In this document: positions 43,733-55,489 of the stretch, piece by piece
Layout of the letters: every line of letters starts with the position of its first letter
Numbering within the stretch: the stretch's first letter is position 1
Assembly (NCBI GenBank): GCA_017654935.2
Contig: CM065695.1
Location: 35,973,405 to 36,037,404, forward strand
Length of the DNA stretch: 64,000 nucleotides
Direction of reading: 5' to 3'
Source of the DNA: Phymorhynchus buccinoides
Lineage: Eukaryota > Mollusca > Gastropoda > Neogastropoda > Raphitomidae
Position numbers and translations under genes: made by a program
The notes under the pieces: generated by a model
What the model was told of the DNA's origin: nothing
Database searches by the model: none
What the model saw: only the letters and a program-made list of their open reading frames with translations

Positions 43733-44585
43733 AACGAAACATCATTTTAAAGAGCAGCCTCAATTTGAAGTGGGGACATTTGTATGTGGGTCACAGCTAC
43801 CCAGAACAAAAACAAGGGACTTGATCGTGGTGGGTCAGTGTGTCTTTAAGCAAGCAAGCAAGCGCGCGTGCGTGCGTGCGTGCGTGTGTGTGTGCGTGTG
43901 CGTGTGCGTGTGTATGTGTGAGTAAGAGAGAGTGTGTGCGGCGCGCGTACAAACGTGTGTGTGTGCGTGCGTGTGCGTGCGCGAGCGTTAACTCGCGTTC
44001 AAATAATTATCCTCTCAATGTGCTCGCAAATAGATTTGTTTCTTTTCAAAATCTGACTTACACGATCTTTTCGCCGAGTTCGTGCGAAGAGACAAGATCG
44101 CAGCTCACTTCAGCGACTGCTGCAATGAAATCGCTCACCTGTCAGTCAAGTTTCTGCCCAATCAGCAGCTCATTGCACAGACGACAGGGGTGGCGTCCAC
44201 TTCGTGTCAGTTTCCACACAACCCACACAGCTACCAGAATGTAACTGAGCTCACGTCTGCGAAATGTGTCTGGACACCCACCTCCTGTTTGCTGTCATTT
44301 TGTAAGGTAAGCATAGGACAATAGCCTTTTTTTCGGTTATAGATTACGCTGTATAAGTGTCCAGTGACACTTCTGTTTCTGTTTCTGTGAGTTAGTCGAG
44401 TGGGCCACTTTTGTGGCAATTTATCGACGAAAACTAGGGGAGAGCATCTATACCTATTGAGGCTATTCCCTAATCTGATTATCTTTTTGTTCTTGCGTAG
44501 CCAGATTCAGATTAAAAACGAACCGAAGCTAATTTCAAATTTTGGGCCATTACCATAGCATAGCATAACATCACGTGGCCATAGG
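43733..44585. other. Mixed sequence with an exon-like ORF at 44041-44306
   Basis: A GT/GC run occupies about 43860-43985. From about 44041 a + strand frame (LFAEFVRRDKIAAHFSDCCN, EIAHLSVKFLPNQQLIAQTT and on to a GTAAGC donor at 44307) has coding-like composition, but I recognise no family and no strong acceptor. It could be an exon, an old gene fragment or chance. Confidence 0.4.
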
Positions 44586-46681
44586 CAGAGGCTGGGTGTA
44601 CGGGCCCGTATCTCACATTCTCCAGGCTACGAGTACGGCGCTCAATCACAGGACGCATAAATTGTGCGCAGATGTCTTTTTTTTTTTAAATACTAATTTT
44701 AACTCTGACATGTTCCTAACCCTACTCCTTACCAAGATGCGTTAGATATACGAAATAAGAAAATGCATTTGTTGACGAAATATTCGTTACTATCCCTGAA
44801 CATGGTCTGAGTGTTGCAGCAACGCCGTACCCGTAGCCATTGTGTAGGCTATAAGCCTTTTGCCCTCGTTTTTGCGTCAAAAGATAGTCGATTCTATTTT
44901 GGCATGAGCACTTAGCTTTGTGTTTTATGTAAATCCAAATTGATAGAAAAAGTATGAATGGATAATGCTCTTGTCAGTGTGATTTTTAAATGCATTTGCT
45001 GAAGGTGCGTTGACGGTATCAAATGATAAACCATCCCATCAAATTAATTTGTTATTCTATTCTATTATCTTGATCCTGATGAGGATGAAGTACGTTGGCA
45101 GGATTCAAGTATGGTGTCATAATGAATAAGTAGTCGTATGAAATATTTACCTCTGCGCATGCGCATTAGAACAGTTACTTATCTCCCGTGATTACTACTA
45201 ACCCTAACCCTAACCCTATCCCTAACGAAGTTGAAACAACGGAAAGAACCAAGAAATAGAGCAGGAGAGTGTAAATCTACATATTTGCAGAGAAATCGAT
45301 GTACAAAGCCATGCACTTAGTTTCGTAATTATTCACAATGGCGGACAAACAAACGATTCTGATTGGCTACGCGGCTAGAGGTAAAAACATCATAGAGGTA
45401 AAAATACACTGCCACAATGGCCGTGAACCCCCACGGGGGAAAAACAGGGGAGAGCACACCACCCTAATACTTTAAACAATAGTCCTTAATAGAATTTTTG
45501 TTTTGTTAAAATGGCTAAAAAAATCCAAAACAAACATTGAGCGAATTTAAGTTCAAATGGCAATGTTCACATTTTCTTCCCTGAAAGGAGATATAATATA
45601 ATTAGCTTAATAAACGCCTTCCCTCCTGGGGGCAAAGCTTGAATAAAAACTGTATAATCTGACTGAAAATGCAACCAATTTTGCTCTTTTCTATCACGAA
45701 TTATGTCTTCATGGGAAGAAATATGAATAATGCAATATCGTATTCACATTTTCCCCCCTACTAGGGAAGATAATGTTTGTCAAATAAGAGCACATTTATT
45801 TTATTTTCCAGAGGACGGATTATCTCCCCTTGCAGTGGGGCAAAAATGCTGTTAACCGGGAATCTAAGAGCACTTGTATTTCATCAGGACAGGAACATTG
45901 ATCAGGAGAAAACTCACAATGACATTCACACCGTCTGACACGTACCCGCGTGCACGCGCACACAACGCACGCACGTGCGCACGTATAGGAGAGATATCTT
46001 TTCATACCCCCTTGTGTGGGACCTTTTGGCGGTCATACTGAAGACTAGACTAGTAGTATCTGACTGCAACTTTGCCCGTATGTTTTTCCCCGTAGTTACT
46101 TGAACTCTTATTCAAAGCTATAATTGAAAATTCTAGGTTGCTCTCGCACGGCAAATAGTCTAATATGCAGGACCTATTATCGTGTGCGGCCTTTCGGAAG
46201 AAAATATATTATTTATTTACACAATGGCTACGGGTACGGCGTTGCTGCAACACTCAGACCATGTTCAGGGATAGTAGGCCTAACTCTTCCTAGTCGACTT
46301 TTTCGTCAACAAATGTATTTTCTTACATCGTATAATTAACGCATCTTGGTAAGCAATAGGGTTAGGGAGAGGGTTAGGAACATGTCAGAGTTAATGTTAT
46401 TAGTTTTTGAATGACTGAAAATCTGCTTAACGTCCTCCGGTCTGGAACAGACACATTATGGGACATCAGTAGATATAAAGATGGTGGGAACGATCTTGGA
46501 GGCAATGCCCGGAGGCAGTGCAACACAAGGAAAGTCCCGATTTTTTTTAACAATAACAGATGTGTAAACCAAATTTTGGTAAGTGTTTAAGACATTTGCG
46601 CACAATTTATGCGTCCCGTGATTGAGCGCCGTAGCCTGGAGAATGTGATATACGGGCCCGTACCCCGAGCCTCTGCTAATG
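44586..46681. mobile_element. Long inverted repeat, about 2.1 kb
   Basis: The left arm 44586-44858 (GCAGAGGCTGGGTGTACGGG, CTACGAGTACGGCGCTCAAT, CATGGTCTGAGTGTTGCAGC) is repeated inverted at 46213-46681. The right arm carries a ~150-bp insertion (46420-46570) that matches 35310-35450. The loop is AT-rich, with CCCTAACCCTAACCC at 45210-45225 and a CGCACGCACGTGCGC stretch near 45965. No transposase ORF; probably a foldback or deleted DNA element. Confidence 0.82.
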
Positions 46682-47025
46682 GTGAAGTCACCAATTCCTT
46701 CCGACCTGGTTGGAAGGGTTTCATCAGACCAAAATTTGCATCTACTCACTCTGTCGAAAGAAAGGCAAAACTGTGGAAAGGTCGCCACTATTTTCATCCG
46801 ACTTGGTTGGATGGTGTGAGGCGGCTGTAAAGGGGGATATTTCTGAATTTAGTACCGTAAGAGATTATTCAAGGATTGATAAAAGGTATTTTTGGTATTT
46901 GGTATATTCTGGTCACAGACTTATGAAAGGATATCGCGCAAGTGCAGCGCCTACCCTTAAATATTTTTTTTTAAAATTGGGGGGGGGGGGGGGGCACAGG
47001 GTGAGTAGGCACACTTGGAAAACCT
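46682..47025. other. Dispersed repeat pieces and poly-G
   Basis: 46684-46820 shares ACCTGGTTGGAAGGGTTTCA and nearby words with 49650-49770. A poly-G run lies at 46979-46994. Confidence 0.55.
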
Positions 47026-47290
47026 AGCAATTTGGCCATGCCAGGCAGCAGGATTCTCCCTGCTCTTACCGACTTTCAACTGTCGTGGGATTTTTACGTG
47101 CGTAAAGCGCACGGGTCAGACTAGCTTTAAGTCTCCATCCGAAGGACTCGACGTTCAGTTCGATTTTCCTGTCAAACTAGAAAGAAAGGGCGAGGCCGGG
47201 ATTCGAACCCGGGTCACTCACGTTGCAGTCACGCCTTACATTTGGCAGGCGAATGTCTTCACCACTCTGTCACCTTTCTCCCTTTCTCCC
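47026..47290 (-). mobile_element. tRNA-Leu/Ser-like SINE
   Basis: On the - strand: GGTGACAGAGTGGTGAAGAC (A box with a D-arm), CATTCGCCTGCCAAATGTAA, and GACCCGGGTTCGAATCCCGG (perfect B box and T arm). A body ends in CTGCCTGGCATGGCC. The head keeps the long-variable-arm layout of a class II tRNA, but lacks a proper acceptor 3' strand, so it is a SINE head rather than a tRNA gene. It is a different family from 30763-31100. Confidence 0.83.
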
Positions 47291-47424
47291 CCTAAGCAGG
47301 TTGCTTTTTTCGTCAATAGATTATCTACTCTTAGGGGCGAAAAGGTTGTTTTTCCCGATAATGTATTGGGCCAGTTCCACTTTACTAAACCCTCCCCTCC
47401 CCCGCTACCCTGCAGAGATAATGG

Positions 47425-47630
47425 GGCTACGTCTTGGCGACACGAAAGGGCAATAACTTTCGGACTGCCTTGACCACGCCATCTAGTGACTAGTCAGGGG
47501 CAGATAAGTTTCTGTGGCTGTATAAGCTAGTAGTTTTTGACAGGCAATGGCGATAATCTTAAGTAGGAGGCGTTCGCATCTCAGCGCACAAGACAGGGCA
47601 GAGAATGGTCAGTATAAAGCCTCATTAGCT
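47425..47630 (+). repeat. Dispersed repeat family A, copy 3
   Basis: Shares GGCGACACGAAAGGGC, GGGGCAGATAA, TTTCTGTGGCT and GCGATAATCTTAAGTAGG with 770-1310. Confidence 0.75.
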
Positions 47631-47732
47631 CACTAAAAAGGCCAGTCGTTGAACTTCTCTCAATGAATTATCCCGTCTGTCAGGGTTAACCCCTACCCCT
47701 GAAAAAAAGTAGAATATTTTGTTATACAAATG

Positions 47733-48180
<448 letters not shown>

Positions 48181-48266
48181 ATTGTTGAGCCTGAAGGCCA
48201 GCCCTCAGGCCCCAACCCTTGAGTCCTGCCCCAGAGAGGCCACGAGCTGCTGGACAGATTCCTCTA

Positions 48267-48271
<5 letters not shown>

Positions 48272-48330
<59 letters not shown>
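48272..48330. repeat. CT then TA microsatellite
   Basis: (CT)n followed by (TA)n, mirroring the TA tract on the other side of the palindrome. Confidence 0.92.
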
Positions 48331-48332
<2 letters not shown>

Positions 48333-48414
48333 CCCTTGTTAATTCCAGATGGAATGGCAAAGTACCAGTATGACCCCACTTCGTCGCTGCCGTTGTGGGC
48401 GTTCCTCAAATCGG

Positions 48415-48860
48415 CTTCGGCGACACCGGTGGACTTCAGCCATATTGGACTACTGGTGGACTTTGGCGGTAGCAGTGGACTTCAGCAACATTATAGGACT
48501 TCGGCAACACCGGTGGACTTCAGCAATACCAGTGGACTTCAGCAAAACCAGTGGACTTCAGCAACACCAGTGGACTTCAGCAACACCAGTGGACTTCAGC
48601 AACACCAGTGGACTTCAGCAACACCGGTGGACTTCAGCGACACCAGTGGACTTCAGCGACACCAGTGGACTTCAGCCATATTGGACTACTGGTGGACTTT
48701 GGCGGTAACAGTGGACTTCAGCAACATTATAGGACTTCGGCAACACCGGTGGACTTCAGCAATACCAGTGGACTTCAGCAAAACCGGTGGACTTCAGCAA
48801 CACCAGTGGACTTCAGCCATATTGGACTACTGGTGGACTTTGGCGGTACCAGTGGACTGT
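48415..48860. repeat. 19-bp minisatellite with higher-order structure
   Basis: Basic unit GTGGACTTCAGCAACACCA (19 bp), with variants GCGACACC, GCAATACC, GCAAAACC and CACCGG. A larger block, with CATATTGGACTACTGGTGGA, CTTTGGCGGTA and AGCAACATTATAGGACTTCG, recurs at about 48436 and 48676 and partly at 48817, giving a higher-order period near 240 bp. Confidence 0.92.
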
Positions 48861-48910
48861 GAGAGTAAGTGACTGGGTGTGGTGGGTTGTTTTTTCTCAT
48901 ACAAGAAATG

Positions 48911-49063
48911 TAAGGGCCAGCCACACGTCCACTACAATCATACGACTGTACGAAACGATTCGATCACGTCGTCTCCAAGAACAAGTGTGATTCGCGCTTC
49001 GAGATCACGTGATCGAATCGTATTGTACAGTCGTGCGATTATAGCTGACCTGTGGCTGGCCCT
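48911..49063. mobile_element. Palindromic MITE, 153 bp
   Basis: From AAGGGCCAGCCACACGTCC to GACCTGTGGCTGGCCCTT. Nearly the whole element is self-complementary (ATACGACTGTACGAAACGAT against ATCGTATTGTACAGTCGTGC). Uninterrupted relative of 36627-36981. Confidence 0.9.
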
Positions 49064-50476
49064 TCAGTTTGATGGTTCGGTCAGTAAAAAAATAAATCTT
49101 GTAATCATTTAGGTGAAACCCCCATTCTTCCCCTCCTCCCACCTCACTTGTTGCCCCTGTACCCTTTTGCTCAGTTGGCTTCTACCCTCATAAACTGTAA
49201 TCACTCTATGGTTCCACTGCTCCCACTGTTTCTCTCCCACTGACCTTTGGACTGATTGTGAACTGTGCTCGCAAGAAGAAAATCTACAACCTGTCAATTT
49301 TGCTTGCTGCCTTCACTTCATGACAAGTGCCTAAGGCACGAAACGTTGGAGTTTTATCTTTCACAGGTACCTTGTTCTCTTTACCCATCATTGTTACATT
49401 GTAATCATTTGTTTTTACATGGTATACATAGGTTAATAGGACTATTAGGTGGATGAGGGAGGGTGACGGATTAAAGCCGCCTCACACTATCCAGCCATTT
49501 AGTGGGAAGAAAATTCAGTTGTGAACACGATTGAACTAGGCCTACTTGTGGCAGTGCGCCGAATTTACCCTATCAACAAGCATTGGCTGTATTGATCCCA
49601 CAAACTGCCTGAGTGAGTTTGAAGTAAATGGTGCAGTCGCTAGTTCCTACCAACCTGGTTGGAAGGGTTTCATCCCACCAAAATTTTGCATTTTGTGATG
49701 TTTGCTCTCTCTTTGACAAAAGAAACGAAAACCAAATTTTCTTCCAGCTAAAAAAGGTGGATATTGTGATGAGATTTTTCCAGTATATTTAGTCATTTCT
49801 GCAGTGTATGTGTGCATTGGTAGCCTATGTCTATTGCACGCGCATGCATATTGATGACTATGCTATTCCTACCGTCTGTTAGCCCAGCCTTGGCAATACC
49901 CGCATGTAACCCCACAAGAGGTCATCTGTTGTCGGCAGAGGCCTTGGTGGGGAATCTTTCCGTCTACGAATTATCAAGTACAAGTTGCCCCAGCCGTCTG
50001 ATTTGGAGAGGAGAGTTAAAGCCTCCTCGCCTGTCCCCAGAGCAAACAAAGAAGCCAATTTATTTCTTCTTCTGGCACTGGCCATATTTATCCCCGTAAG
50101 AACTCGCCTTGGCGTAAGGCTGCGCCAGACTAATTGCCATAAGCTAGAACACGAAGGCTACATCAAAATGTTATGGTCTGCATAGTTATGCGGGGGTTGT
50201 CTTTAGCCATGGCAAGCTCCTAGCATAACATCATCAGTCCAATGTCCTCGGAAGTCGGATTGTGGCTGCCCACGTGGCGGGGTAATACAAAAACGGTCAC
50301 ATACGTAGGCCTAATGTTCTCACCCTTAGCTGGTGCATTTGTGCCATAGTGTTCTAGTGCTTCGGCTGTTGGGATGATCCCTGGAGTCTTTAAGCCAGTG
50401 TTCGACAACAACAACAATCCCCTAAGAACGATAATTGAATGACGGATAGAGCTCAACAAAGCCTCTGTCGTGTCGG
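49064..50476. other. Intergenic sequence with a decayed hammerhead-like motif
   Basis: At 49319-49345: CATGACAA, a perfect GTGCC/GGCAC stem with loop TAA, then GAAACG. This resembles the hammerhead-type motif at Penelope-like element termini, but the CTGANGA box is damaged. A shared dispersed repeat lies at 49650-49770. Around 49950-50094 a frame with LRIIKYKLPQPSDLERRVKA and NLFLLLALAIFIP before a GTAAGA could be an exon, but I recognise no family. Nothing else is supported. Confidence 0.5.
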
Positions 50477-51726
50477 GCTTTATTTTTCGTCAACGAAGTT
50501 CCGTTATGCAGATAAATGTGACCCAGCACCACGAAAGGGACATTGTCAAAATGACCATTCTGAGAAAATGGTACAGTCGGAAACTGACAACTCTTTCTTC
50601 TTCTTCTTCTGGCGTACGCCCGCTAACACAACCAAAGAAGCTCTGCTGACAAATAGAGCCGTTTTTTCTCTTTCTAATGATATAAAAAACAATTCTTGTA
50701 TCTTGGTTTGCTGTTGCAGAAATATGGACATTTAATGATGGTAAGGTGACTGTCGGCCATTTTGAGAAATCAGTCTAAAATCTAGTCTATCCTAAGAAAA
50801 TGCGTCGACCTAATAATTTGAAAGCAATTTTTGGAATATTTAGAGACCACATTAAAGATTATCCTTTAGGCCTATGGATTTGAAAGATAAATTGTTAGAG
50901 AGCACGAAAATACCAGTAACTCAAAATTTATAACAAATTAGCTTTTTGACTTTGCAAGCCTTTTGTGAGAAACTAGCCCAGCGATTTATAATGTCCCTTT
51001 TGTAGTGCTGGTCACAAATATGGAAAGTGCCCCTATTATCCTTCTCTTTCGCTCCTTCCTTCTCTTCCCCATTCTTCTCATGAATATGATGATTTTGATT
51101 ATGATGATGATATTATTATGCTCCCACAGCAGATGTTGACAGGGCCCACCAACTCTTTCCAAGGGAATTGGGCACTGGCCACCAGGAAACCTTCACCGGA
51201 TCCACCCGCCATCAGATCCACCAGACATCGGAACCACCCAGCATCTGATCCACCCGGCATCGGATCCACCCGGCATCAGATCGAGCCATATACCAGGTGT
51301 CATTGGATCCGTTAAATATACTTCACTGGTGAGTTAGTTTCAGTGCTGACTAGCACCTCCCTGCAATCACTCATGTACACTCGCGCACACTCACGCATGC
51401 ATACACACCCACGCACACATGTATACACATGCGCACACACAATTTTAATGTAGCATTGTGCTTTAGTGCTGTAGTCGGACGATTTGTATGCGTGTTTTAG
51501 TGTGTATGTTAACTTTGTGTGAGTAAATGATTCTTTGTATAAAATGTTCATAATGTTCATTTTCGTTTGACTTAGTTGTTTTTTTACTTAGTTTTTAACC
51601 TTTTCACCGCCAAACATTTTTCAGCGGAAACTTTTCATTAAATTTACCTGGGTAGAGAACAAAATCTGTCTGTAATATTCCTCTGTGACATATTTAAAGT
51701 AAGGCTTATGTTATTCTTACCTCCCA
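50477..51726 (+). repeat. Duplicated segment, left copy
   Basis: From GCTTTATTTTTCGTCAACGA onward this segment is repeated at 62751-64000 with a constant offset of 12,274 bp (12,273 after one 1-bp indel near 51578). Differences I saw are scattered single bases, for example GGTAAGGTGA versus GGTAAGGAGA. The left flanks are unrelated. The right limit is unknown because the second copy runs off the window. Confidence 0.93.
51130..51328 (+). ncRNA. Exon-like block 1 of a possible spliced non-coding RNA
   Basis: GC-rich island in AT-rich surroundings, bounded by TGCTCCCACAG and ACTG|GTGAGT. Contains short direct repeats (GGATCCACCCG(G/C)CATC, five imperfect units at 51198-51280). The only frame across it is Pro/Arg/His-rich and unlike any family I know. 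Copied at 63404-63602 with both splice borders intact. Could be a UTR exon of a protein gene whose coding exons lie outside. Confidence 0.4.
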
Positions 51727-51835
51727 AAATTAAGAGAATAGGGTCTTTGGATAACAGGCCCTGATTTCATGCCTTTTAGTGACATAGGTGTTAAAATCAC
51801 TATGGTGCAAAGGTTAATCGCGGTGAAAGGGTTAA
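51595..51835. mobile_element. TTAA MITE (CCGCCA family)
   Basis: From TTAACCTTTTCACCGCCAAA to GCGGTGAAAGGGTTAA. The same insertion is at 63868 in the duplicated copy, so it predates the duplication. Confidence 0.87.
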
Positions 51836-52007
51836 TTAATCAATCATATTAATGGCATCAACAAGAAGAATGTAGCTTTTGCGTATTCAGCATATTCAAC
51901 CGTTTTGCTCAATGTTAAATTCTACATGTCCTAAAAGGGATAAAAAAAAAATTAAAAAAAACTTTTGATGCGCTGGCCCAACAGTGACGCGTTCCATTGT
52001 GTTCCAG

Positions 52008-52201
52008 ACATGTCCAAGACGACTTGTCCAAGACCTCCCAGGCCTCAGACATCCCATGAAGGACGAGCTGTGTGGATGAGCACGCCTTCAACTCGCCATT
52101 GCAGAAACAACATTCTGGGCCTGACGGACTCAGCTGAAGATCACAGATGGTCAGCTAACTAGCCGATGGTCATCACGGCTGCGTGGACATGTCAGTGTAA
52201 G
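52008..52201 (+). ncRNA. Exon-like block 2 of a possible spliced non-coding RNA
   Basis: Bounded by a good acceptor (CATTGTGTTCCAG) and a strong donor (GTAAG|GTGAGT). GC-balanced in AT-rich flanks. All frames carry stops (for example TAACTAG at 52157), so it is not an internal coding exon. Confidence 0.42.
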
Positions 52202-52314
52202 GTGAGTAGGGGGCAGAGGAGGGAGCTTTTCTCAACATTTGCCGTGAGTAGCTAGACTGTTACCATGCCTGTTGCTTTGTTGTAGTTCCTATATATTGAC
52301 TATGGGATACTTAA

Positions 52315-52407
<93 letters not shown>

Positions 52408-52970
52408 TCCCTCTCCCTCCCTCTCCTGCCTATTTCCCAGTCTGTGTGTGTGTTCATATGCGTGTAAACCAAGCATAGTAAAACCAAGCAAAGTGTACTT
52501 TCTTCTTCTGATTATCTCAGTTCTTGTCTCGCTTTTCTGGCATTGTTTTGAAGGTCGTGGGATGGTGAACACTGGACATTGTGTTAATACTAGAAATGGT
52601 AAAGGTATGGACAATAACGATAGTATGCTTGCACTTGACAGCTGTAAGGTAACATAAACTATAATTAGTATAAAGCATTGTATTCAACAGTCTGTTCTCT
52701 TATTTATCACTTTGAAGCATTTGAAATAGGTTTATTGAAATGCAATTGATAGAAATCTTCAGTACTGCTCATGTATTAAGTGACTGTACATTGTAGCAAT
52801 AAACTGTGGGTAAGCTTACTTTGGTAATCTTACTTGTATATGTATGATACTATTATGTAAATTAGGGCTGCATAATAATTTTGTTATATTACAGACTGAG
52901 TGTACTTTAAGAATTTGATTACATTTGGCTTTACCTTAATGAATCAACTGATTGCTTAATTTCTGTGCAG
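52202..52970. other. Putative intron with CT microsatellite
   Basis: Starts GTGAGT and ends TTTCTGTGCAG. A GTCT then CT run lies at 52317-52430. An ORF near 52448 is not supported. Confidence 0.45.
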
Positions 52971-53399
52971 ACACGGAAACATGTGTTCATCCAAATATTT
53001 TTCCTGGCGACTGACGTCTATATTCACGAATGCTGTCCACACCTAGGCCTATGCCAACTACGTCCACAATCATCTGCGAATTGCGTCTACATCAACGGTC
53101 AACGCTTTATTAAGAATGATGTCTTCATCAAGTCCACGCTTTAGCAATAAATAAACGTTCCATCAACAATCAACGCTGCATGAACGTGTCATCGACGAAT
53201 TAATGCTTCACCAACACAGGGATGTACAACACGACTTAATCAACAAACCCACCATATATCACAATCAACGATCAACGCTTCATCAACAAATCAACGCTTC
53301 TACGAGTCAACTCTACGTGAATGAATCAACTATCAACGAATTAACACTTAATCGAATCAAAGCCACATCAAGGCATCGACACCATATCAATATCAACAC
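52971..53399 (+). ncRNA. Possible third exon-like block, start of repeat-bearing exon
   Basis: A strong acceptor (ATTTCTGTGCAG) precedes ACACGGAAACATGTG. Downstream the sequence gradually takes on CATCAACGA and ATCAACGCTT words and passes into the 19-bp array. No donor was seen, so it may be a terminal exon containing the array. Confidence 0.35.
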
Positions 53400-53915
53400 T
53401 GTCTTCATCGACGAATCAACGCTTCATCAACGAATCAATGCTTCATGAACGAATCAACACAACGCTTCATCAACGCTTCATCAACGAATCAATGCTTCAT
53501 CAACGAATGAACACAACGCTTCATCAACGCTTCAACGAATCAACGCTTCATCAACGAATCAACGCTTCATCAACGAATCAATGCTTCATCAACGAATCGA
53601 CGCTTCATCAACGAATCAATGCTTCATCAACGAATCAACGAATCAACGCTTCATCAACGCAACGCTTCATCAACGAATCAACGCTTCATCAACGAATCAA
53701 CGCTTCATCAACGAATGAATTCTTCACTAATCAATACTACATAAACGAATCAACGCTTCATCAACGAATCAACGCTTCATCAACGAATCAACGCTTCATT
53801 AATCAACGCTTCATCGACGAATCAACGCTTCATTAATCAACTCTTCAACAAATCAACTCTTAGCTAATCAATGTTAGATCAACTACAACGAATCAACGCT
53901 TCATCAACGAATCAA
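53400..53915. repeat. 19-bp minisatellite CAACGCTTCATCAACGAAT
   Basis: About 27 units, with C/T (CAACGC/CAATGC) and short deletions (CAACGAATCAACGAATCAACG). Degenerate units extend left to about 53080. The strand bias is marked: almost no G except in CG, so one strand is very C/A/T-rich. Confidence 0.9.
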
Positions 53916-55489
53916 CGCTATACTTTTTTTTATAGACTCATCTCTACCACTCCATCCCAGCATTGTATTGTGTTCTATTATGCTTACTATTATACACAGC
54001 TGTTTTGGGAGGAACATTTAGTTCATCTATATTTTTAGAAGTTTTTTCAAGCCAACTTTAGCTTACCATAAGTAACTTTCCATAAATAACAGTCAAGAAT
54101 ATGTTGTAGTATATGACTCAATTAGTTCTATCCGGCGTAAATTGCTAGAGTGTCACTCATGGGCAATTTTACTTATGTTTGCGATTCTAAGTGAATTATT
54201 TAAGAACATTTTCTACTAAACATGTTTCATGATGCTGCTCAACAAAGAAAGTTGTAACAATTAATCTGATGGAAGAAATATGTTTACAATACGATGTAGA
54301 ACATAGAGACAAAATATGTTATAGGGATATGCTTGGTGCATTTTGTTTATCTAAGATTTTTAGATAGTCTTTTAACTAAACAGCTTGACTTTGTGTGCGA
54401 TGGAACAGCTGTGTATAGTGCTGGCTTGTGTTTGTATGTGTGATTGCCCCACATGGCCGAAAGGCCAAAGAGGGCGTTAAGCATTATTTCCTTGTATGTG
54501 TGTTTCTATTTGGAATGTTGTTGAAGATTCTAACACGCTCTGTCATTTCTCTTCAGAATATTGACTGATGTAAGTCGGCTTAGATGTGTTCATAATTGAT
54601 ACCAGTGTGGAATATGATTCAGTGAAAGAAAGTAGTCATCATTGATGTTTTGTTTTTTCATTTATAGATTATCGTTTCACTAAAGCAAATCTGAATATAT
54701 CAAAGATCGGTTATTAACGTGTTCATGTTGGATATTGTCGTGGGTCATTCCGCTGTGTACTTTTCATATTTAGGCCTATTTCAAACTCTGCAAAGCCACC
54801 TTCTCATTTAATGAAACATGCTTCATATCACTTACCAGCTTTGTCCCCTTTAAAATAAAAAGATTATTTTTGATAATTTAAACGAAAGAACAAATATTTT
54901 ATTTAATTTGCTGTCTTTGAATCCCCCTTTCGTTTTTGTGAAAGATAATTATTTTTGATAAAAGCTTCCTACAAGTTGAAACAAATAACAATATGAAATG
55001 TACTTTTATTATCATTGGAGGGAGTATTCTCTGTTAGTAAAATCCTGACTTGCTATCCACGAATTGCTGACATGATGATGATTGTAAACATTGTTTGTCT
55101 TGATGTTTTGAGGGCAGATTATTATTTGAGGATAGATTGTATGAATTACTATTTTGTAAACGTAAGAATGTTATAGTTACATACATGTTTTTGTCTTAAG
55201 CTCAAAGCAAGAATCAGCCTGTTGCAAGTCAATTGGGAGTTAAACAGGTAACTGGCAACTGACATGTTTGGTCTCGTCTCGCACCCCCCCCCCCACGTCC
55301 CCTTCATCTTCTCCCCCCTCTAAAAAAACCAATCACGTGATTTAAAGAAAATTAAGCTATGCTTGAAACACACCACACACACGCATACATGTACATCACA
55401 CACACACTTGAAAAAAAATTGGTATGCCATTCCATGAGATCCTTGCATTCTGTATTCCGATTCATTTTATGCTAAGTCCAACGGTTCCT
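53916..55489. other. AT-rich intergenic sequence
   Basis: At 54445-54490 GCCCCACATGGCCGAAAGGC and AAAGAGGGCGTTAAGCAT resemble the hairpin tail found after the LINE fragment near 33797, so this may be a solo LINE 3' end. A poly-C run lies near 55285 and a CA-rich run near 55370-55405. No gene seen. Confidence 0.5.

Noticed and set aside
45205..45235. True telomere or chromosome end
   Set aside because: Only about three imperfect CCCTAA units, internal, within a repeat loop.
47192..47280. tRNA-Leu or tRNA-Ser gene on the - strand
   Set aside because: Good B box and variable-arm layout, but continues into a SINE body and lacks a matching acceptor stem.
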